Source: an uncultured Clostridia bacterium (GTDB taxonomy: Bacteria; Bacillota; Clostridia; Lachnospirales; Anaerotignaceae). From it: a stretch of 64,000 bases of DNA. The stretch is taken from positions 24,529 to 88,528 of the forward strand of contig CABSIK010000009.1 of the NCBI GenBank assembly GCA_902477755.1, in the 5' to 3' direction. The notes below the pieces were generated by a model. That model did no database searches and was not told where the DNA came from. It worked only from the letters and a program-made list of their open reading frames with translations. This document shows, one piece after another, positions 59,862-64,000 of the stretch (the stretch's first letter is position 1; every line of letters starts with the position of its first letter). The position numbers and the translations under genes were made by a program.

Positions 59862-59926
59862 TAGCATGTGGTCAAAACCTCATTTCATTCAAGGTTTTGA
59901 CGAATAGACAGAAGTAAAAAGCCAGA

Positions 59927-60115
59927 GGGTCAAGCACTTTGCTTCACAAAGTCGCCTCCGGCGTCCCCGTTTTCTTCGGGGTGCAGAGTTCCATCGGCTC
60001 AAAAGCCTTGAAACTCTGGCTTTTGCCCTCGTCGGAAGTGAATTCCGACTGCGGATTCCAGTTGTGGAACGAAGCGCGTTCCCCAAGCCCTTCCGCATTT
60101 TTGTAAAAAGCATAA
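59927..60115 (+). repeat. Family M dispersed element, copy M3
   Basis: Starts GGGTCAAGCACTTTGCTTCACAAAG, includes CGGCGTCCCC...TTCGGGGTGCAGAGTTCC and CGACTGCGGATTCCAG, then GTTCCCCAAGCCCTTCCGCAT, which matches the flank of M2 in reverse. It lacks the internal part of M2 that carries the second inverted end. Open frames in it are spurious. Confidence 0.8.
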
Positions 60116-60168
60116 AGTGGCTTGTAGTCTGAAGCCAGAAATTCTTTCGGGAGTTTCTGGCCTTTTTA

Positions 60169-60184
60169 TGTTTCACGTGAAACA
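60169..60184. other. parS site 2
   Basis: TGTTTCACGTGAAACA, perfect palindrome in the leader of parA. Confidence 0.95.
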
Positions 60185-60226
60185 CCAATGGGCTTGTTTG
60201 ACACCCATAGGTTTGCTTGACGCCCA

Positions 60227-60242
60227 TGTTTCACGTGAAACA
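60227..60242. other. parS site 3
   Basis: TGTTTCACGTGAAACA, 42 bp after site 2. The spacer has short repeats TTTGACACCCAT and CTTGACGCCCAT. Confidence 0.95.
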
Positions 60243-60317
60243 GGAAATTTACCGTCAAAATTGCCGAAAAGTGTGTGTTTTCTGAAAGAAATGTTTTTTT
60301 GGAACCCTCCATTTTTC

Positions 60318-60346
60318 TTTTCACCATAAAAAAATTGTGCTATAAT
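60318..60346 (+). promoter_or_regulatory. Promoter of parA-parB
   Basis: TTTTCA (60318-60323), 17-bp spacer, TATAAT (60341-60346), 39 bp upstream of the parA ATG. Confidence 0.65.
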
Positions 60347-60384
60347 ACCCCATAGAAGATCGACAGAAAGGCGGGAAAACCACA

Positions 60385-61158
60385 ATGGGAAAAGTCAGAG
60401 TTATTGCAATTACCAACCAGAAAGGCGGTGTGGGAAAGACCACCACTGCCATCAATCTGTCTGCCTGCCTTGCTGCTGCGGGCAAAAAAGTGCTGACCAT
60501 CGACGCGGATCAGCAGGGCAACACCACCAGCGGTTTGGGGCTGGACAAAAACGGTGTGCCCTTGACCATTTATGATGTATTTCTGGAACAGGCCACCATT
60601 GCCGAAGTGAAACAGCCCACATGCGTCGAGGGCTTGGAAGTGCTTCCGGCAAATATCAGCCTGACAGGAGCGGAAATCGAGCTCATTGGCAAAGACGACA
60701 GAGAGTATATTTTAAAGGAAGCTTTGGACAAAGTGAAAGATGATTATGATTTTGTCATCATTGACTGTCCTCCTTCCCTGAACCTCATCACTATCAACGC
60801 ACTGACGGCGGCAGATACGGTGCTGGTTCCTATCCAGTGTGAATATTTCGCTCTGGAAGGTCTGGAACAGCTCCTCCACGCGGTAAATCTGGTGCGGAAA
60901 CGTCTGAACCGTCACTTGGAAATCGAAGGTATTGTCTTTACCATGTATGATGCCCGCACAAATCTTTCTTTGCAGGTGGTGGAAGAAGTCAAACGGAGTC
61001 TGGGCGAAAATGTTTATCGCAGCATCATTCCCCGAAATGTCCGTTTGGGTGAAGCCCCCAGCCATGGTCTGCCCATTCATCTCTACGACCCCAAATCCAA
61101 AGGGGCAGAAAGCTATGGTCTGCTGGCAGAAGAAGTCATGGAAAAGGAGTGGGACTAA
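60385..61158 (+). CDS. parA: Chromosome partitioning ATPase ParA/Soj
   Basis: 257 residues; ATG 60385 behind AAAGGCGGG. Deviant Walker A KGGVGKTT (residues ~13-20), IDADQQGN (A'), and Walker B VIIDCPPSLNL; length and lack of an N-terminal DNA-binding domain mark the chromosomal Soj type. Works with ParB and parS in origin segregation and regulates DnaA. The parB start codon follows its stop directly. Confidence 0.97.
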   Translation: MGKVRVIAITNQKGGVGKTTTAINLSACLAAAGKKVLTIDADQQGNTTSGLGLDKNGVPLTIYDVFLEQATIAEVKQPTCVEGLEVLPANISLTGAEIELIGKDDREYILKEALDKVKDDYDFVIIDCPPSLNLITINALTAADTVLVPIQCEYFALEGLEQLLHAVNLVRKRLNRHLEIEGIVFTMYDARTNLSLQVVEEVKRSLGENVYRSIIPRNVRLGEAPSHGLPIHLYDPKSKGAESYGLLAEEVMEKEWD

Positions 61159-62052
61159 ATGGCGACAAAAAAAGGACTGGGTGCCAAGGGACTTGGCATT
61201 GAAGCCTTGATCCATAATAAAATGGAAGATTTTGAAAGCGACGGCGGCGGCGTGCTGGAAATCGATTTGCATAAAATCGAGCCAAATCGCAAACAGCCCC
61301 GGAAGCATTTCGATGAAACAGCTTTGGAAGAATTGGCAGCTTCTTTGAAAAACTACGGCATGATTCAGCCTGTGGTGGTAAAGAAAAATAAAGAGGGTTA
61401 TTATGAACTCATTGCCGGCGAACGTCGTTGGCGTGCGGCAAAAATCGCAGGTCTGACCAAAATCCCTGCCATCATCAAAAAATGGGAAGAAGGGGAAGCC
61501 TTTGAGGCAGCACTGGTGGAAAACCTCCAGCGTGAAGACCTGAATCCCATGGAAGAAGCCCAGAGTTATCAGCGTTTGCAGGAAGAATTTGGTTTGAGTC
61601 AGGAACAGATTGCCGATAAAGTAGGCAAGAGCCGTCCTGCCGTTGCCAATGCTCTGCGTCTGCTACAATTGGACGAACGCGTCCGCAATTTTGTGGTGGA
61701 AAATAAACTCACTGCCGGACATGCCCGTGCGCTGCTGCCCCTCACCGATGGAGAAGCCCAGTTTGAAGTGGCAGAACACATCATCGAGGAAGGCTTGAGC
61801 GTTCGTGCCGTGGAAGCCATGGTGAAAAGTATGCTGGAAACAGCGGAAACACCTGCGGCGGAAGAAGAAGCGCCCAAAAAGACACAAAGCCCTGTTCTGC
61901 GTCAGATCGAGGACGAATTGAAGGGAATTTTTGCCACAAAGGTAAAAGTCACCCAGAAGAAAAATAAGGGCAAAATAGAAATTGAGTATTATTCCGACGA
62001 AGACTTGGATCGTCTGTTGGTACTGATGAAAAAACTGGAAACAGAAAGGTAA
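61159..62052 (+). CDS. parB: Chromosome partitioning protein ParB/Spo0J
   Basis: 297 residues. N-terminal helical arm (KKGLGAKGLGIEALI), ParB/Srx CTPase with LIAGERRWRAAKIAGL (GERRW motif), helix-turn-helix EEFGLSQEQIADKVGKSRPAVANALRLLQL, and a C-terminal dimerisation part. Loads at the three parS sites upstream, slides as a CTP-bound clamp and recruits SMC. It starts immediately after the parA stop. Distinct from the Noc paralogue at 50906. Confidence 0.97.
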   Translation: MATKKGLGAKGLGIEALIHNKMEDFESDGGGVLEIDLHKIEPNRKQPRKHFDETALEELAASLKNYGMIQPVVVKKNKEGYYELIAGERRWRAAKIAGLTKIPAIIKKWEEGEAFEAALVENLQREDLNPMEEAQSYQRLQEEFGLSQEQIADKVGKSRPAVANALRLLQLDERVRNFVVENKLTAGHARALLPLTDGEAQFEVAEHIIEEGLSVRAVEAMVKSMLETAETPAAEEEAPKKTQSPVLRQIEDELKGIFATKVKVTQKKNKGKIEIEYYSDEDLDRLLVLMKKLETER

Positions 62053-62061
62053 TGAGGAAAG

Positions 62062-62904
62062 ATGACAGCACTGACAGCATTGGCGCAGAAATACGCGCTG
62101 CTTTTGTTTGGACTGCTGGGGCTTGCGGTGGTGATTCTTTTCATTCTGTGTATTATCCTGTTTGTGAAAATCAATCGGGAGAAAAAACGGTATGATGTGT
62201 TTATGGGAACCAGCCGCCGACCGCCCCATAACTTGGAAATGAAAATTCAGGAATACTTCGACACTGCAAAAGGTATCGAAGAAAAATATGATAAACTGCT
62301 GGATATGGTAACGGATATGGATAAAACCGATAAATCCAAAATCCAGAAAGTCGGGCTTATCCGCTACAACCCCTTCGAGGAAATGGGCGGCAACCTTTGC
62401 TTTGCTCTGGCACTGCTGGATGGGGAAGACAATGGCGTTGTCCTCAACGGTATCCATAGCCGTACCGGTTCTTTTACCTATGCAAAACCCATCGAAATGG
62501 GCGTCAGCATTTATATGCTTTCCGATGAGGAAAAACAGGCGGTAAAAATGGCACAGGAACAGTCCTATAAACCGGAACATGAAAAAGTGGTAAAAGTAAA
62601 ATTCAAACCCTTCTTCAAACGCCGCTATGCGCCTATGGATGACCAGCTCACACTGGAACAGGTGGAAACACCTAAGGAAAAAATCCAGTCCATCGGCGAT
62701 GTGACCACCGCAGAACAGGAACAGATTCAACAGGAAGAAACATTGGCAGGGCAGATTGCTGCCGCTGAGGATTTTTCTCCTGAGGATGCCGAAGAAATGC
62801 TGGCGGAAATCCAGCAGGAAACTTTGGATTTCTTCGAGGAAGAACCAGAAGAACTGGATGATTTGGAAGAATCCGAAGAAAAAGAAAAACATCAGGCAGA
62901 ATGA
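62062..62904 (+). CDS. DUF4446 membrane protein with acidic C-terminal extension
   Basis: 280 residues, ATG 62062. One N-terminal membrane helix (ALLLFGLLGLAVVILFILCIILFVKI), short coiled segment, then the DUF4446 core (GLIRYNPFEEMGGNLCFALALLDGEDNGVVLNGIHSRTGSFTYAKPI). The usual protein ends near residue 175; here about 100 further acidic residues (EQEQIQQEETLAG...EEEPEELDDLEESEEKEK) follow. In many Firmicutes this family sits next to parB; function unknown. Confidence 0.88.
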   Translation: MTALTALAQKYALLLFGLLGLAVVILFILCIILFVKINREKKRYDVFMGTSRRPPHNLEMKIQEYFDTAKGIEEKYDKLLDMVTDMDKTDKSKIQKVGLIRYNPFEEMGGNLCFALALLDGEDNGVVLNGIHSRTGSFTYAKPIEMGVSIYMLSDEEKQAVKMAQEQSYKPEHEKVVKVKFKPFFKRRYAPMDDQLTLEQVETPKEKIQSIGDVTTAEQEQIQQEETLAGQIAAAEDFSPEDAEEMLAEIQQETLDFFEEEPEELDDLEESEEKEKHQAE

Positions 62905-62908
62905 GATT

Positions 62909-62934
62909 TGCCGTGGGAAACCACGGCATTTTTT
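62909..62934 (+). terminator. Terminator of parA-parB-DUF4446
   Basis: TGCCGTGG (62909-62916) pairs with CCACGGCA (62921-62928), followed by T6. Confidence 0.9.
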
Positions 62935-62942
62935 ATCAGACC

Positions 62943-63021
62943 TGTGTATAACTCTGTGGAAATGTGTATAAAATCAGCAAAAATCTGTGGATAAACCTGT
63001 GTATACAAAAAGTTATCCACA
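62943..63021. other. DnaA-box cluster outside oriC
   Basis: Within 79 bp: TGTGTATAA 62943-62951 and 62963-62971, perfect TGTGGATAA 62986-62994, TGTGTATAC 62998-63006, perfect TTATCCACA 63013-63021. This density is typical of a DnaA-titrating or regulatory cluster. It lies between a terminator and the HAD gene, about 22 kb from the origin. Confidence 0.85.
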
Positions 63022-63093
63022 GGTTGTGTGACAAATAAAAAATAACAAAAGATTATGTCAACATATGAGTAGCAAGAAAGAGAGGTGTTTCCC

Positions 63094-63906
63094 ATGGCTT
63101 ATCGCATGGTTTTCTCCGATATGGACGGCACACTTTTGAAAAGTGAATCGGAAATTTCGGAAAAAAATATAGAAATGGTTGGAAAAGCAGTGGACAAAGG
63201 TGTGGAATTTGTCATCTGTACTGGCAGAGGCGTCTATGGCGTGGAACGGTTTTTGGAAAAACTGAACCTCATTGGCAGACCAGGTTATGTCATCTGCCAG
63301 AACGGCGCTGCTGTGTATAACTTGGAGAATATGGAAATGGTGCTGAAGCATTCTTTTTCCTCCGAAGTCCTGCGCCCAGTGGTGGAAACAGCAAGGGCAG
63401 AAGGGGTAGAGGTTTATCTCTATGATGACCGCACCTTTATGGCGGAAAAAGTGACTCCACAGGTAGAAGCCTATTGTAAGGTTATGAATGCAGATATGCG
63501 TATCCTGCCTGATGGCTTGGAATACGAAGGGTATTTCACCAAATGCCTCCTCAGCGGCTCTTTTGAACAGCTGGATGCAGTACGGAAAAAAGTGGAGCCC
63601 CTCATTGCAGGAAAACTCAACCATTTCTTCTCTGGCCCTCATTATCTGGAGTTTGTTAAGGCTGGTGTCAGCAAAGGCAATGCCCTTCAGGAAACAGCGG
63701 AAAAAGCCGGTGTGTCCCTGTCAGAAGTCATTGCCATTGGGGACAGTGAAAATGACTTGTCTATGATTCAGGCGGCAGGTCTGGGTGTTGCTGTGGCAAA
63801 CGCGCAGGCACATGTGAAGGCAGCTGCGGATTATGTGACAGAAACCACCTGTGAACAGGACGCTGTGGCAGATGTTATCGAACGGTTTGTATTGGGAGAA
63901 AAATAA
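63094..63906 (+). CDS. Cof-type HAD-IIB phosphatase
   Basis: 270 residues; ATG 63094 after GAGAGGTG is preferred to GTG 63085. HAD motif I VFSDMDGTLLK (Asp nucleophile near residue 8), motif II-type CTGRG, cap domain C2B, and motif IV VIAIGDSENDLSMIQAAG. Family members dephosphorylate small sugar phosphates, FMN or PLP. Its promoter region is the DnaA-box cluster, so DnaA could influence its transcription. Confidence 0.93.
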   Translation: MAYRMVFSDMDGTLLKSESEISEKNIEMVGKAVDKGVEFVICTGRGVYGVERFLEKLNLIGRPGYVICQNGAAVYNLENMEMVLKHSFSSEVLRPVVETARAEGVEVYLYDDRTFMAEKVTPQVEAYCKVMNADMRILPDGLEYEGYFTKCLLSGSFEQLDAVRKKVEPLIAGKLNHFFSGPHYLEFVKAGVSKGNALQETAEKAGVSLSEVIAIGDSENDLSMIQAAGLGVAVANAQAHVKAAADYVTETTCEQDAVADVIERFVLGEK

Positions 63907-63943
63907 TTCCATAAGAAAATAAAAATAGCTGGAACCCCTGCGA
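63907..63943 (+). repeat. Family R repeat fragment, copy R7 (cut)
   Basis: TTCCATAAGAAAATAAAAATAGCTGGAACCCCTG resembles the left end of the R family and then stops where the presumed insertion sequence begins. Confidence 0.45.
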
Positions 63944-63944
63944 T

Positions 63945-64000
63945 GTGAACTGCACCCCATTTGTTAGACAGTATGATATACTGAATAACAAGTGGGGTGA
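63945..64000 (+). mobile_element. Left end of a probable IS3-type insertion sequence (cut by window)
   Basis: TGAACTGCACCCCATTTGTT followed by AGACAG is the type of terminal inverted repeat seen at IS3/IS150-group elements, and a Shine-Dalgarno-like GTGGGGTGA follows at the window end. The transposase lies outside the window. Confidence moderate because the other end is not visible. Confidence 0.45.

Overview
The window reads as the replication-origin region of a low-to-mid GC anaerobic Firmicute, most likely a gut-type Clostridia member. The evidence is the gene order dnaN-S4-recF-gyrB-gyrA on one side of dnaA and rpmH-rnpA-yidD-yidC-jag-mnmE-mnmG-rsmG-noc-parA-parB on the other, strong AGGAGG-type ribosome sites, a siroheme/[4Fe-4S] reductase, a sigma-54 activator and C_GCAxxG_C_C proteins. 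The exact genus cannot be fixed from the sequence alone; an Anaerotignum-like or Lachnospirales organism is a guess.

Layout. 1-3.3 kb: two tandem CstA-type transporters, the first cut by the window edge. 3.3-4.7 kb: small unknown genes and a Nudix hydrolase, bracketed by copies of a dispersed palindromic repeat (called family R here). 4.7-9.5 kb: an FecCD-type ABC importer co-transcribed with a small siroheme reductase, facing a LysR regulator. 9.6-15.6 kb: PfkB kinase, APC permease, YtcJ-like amidohydrolase and the sigma-54 activator that probably controls them. 16-24.3 kb, plus strand: a C_GCAxxG_C_C protein, a secreted stalk-domain protein, a MarR-HlyD-RND efflux operon, a patatin-like phospholipase and a metallo-beta-lactamase protein. 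24.4-25.6 kb: a tandem 61-bp array in a decayed tRNA-like locus, then tRNA-fMet, tRNA-Tyr and tRNA-Thr. 25.7-30 kb: FadR-type regulator, CapA-like protein, TPM and zinc-ribbon membrane proteins.

30-42 kb is the origin: gyrA, gyrB, recF, two pairs of small paralogous membrane/secreted genes inserted around the S4 gene, dnaN and dnaA on the minus strand; rpmH onward on the plus strand. DnaA boxes lie on both sides of dnaA, with a DnaA-trio-like element and AT-rich stretch between dnaA and dnaN. 42-51.7 kb carries membrane insertion, tRNA modification, rRNA methylation and nucleoid occlusion genes. 51.7-57 kb is accessory: SLOG/XRE divergent pair, paired hotdog thioesterases, an alpha/beta hydrolase-fold protein lacking the usual serine, and paired lipoproteins. 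57-64 kb: argS, a lipid kinase, three perfect parS sites, parA-parB, a DUF4446 protein, a second DnaA-box cluster, a HAD phosphatase and the left end of what looks like an insertion sequence.

Transcription mostly diverges from dnaA, as expected for leading-strand bias. Three features stand out as little-described: two dispersed non-coding repeat families (R, at least eight copies; M, three loci) that sit at gene ends, in a tRNA locus and beside chromosome-partition genes; the reductase-importer operon; and the DnaA-box cluster about 22 kb from the origin.
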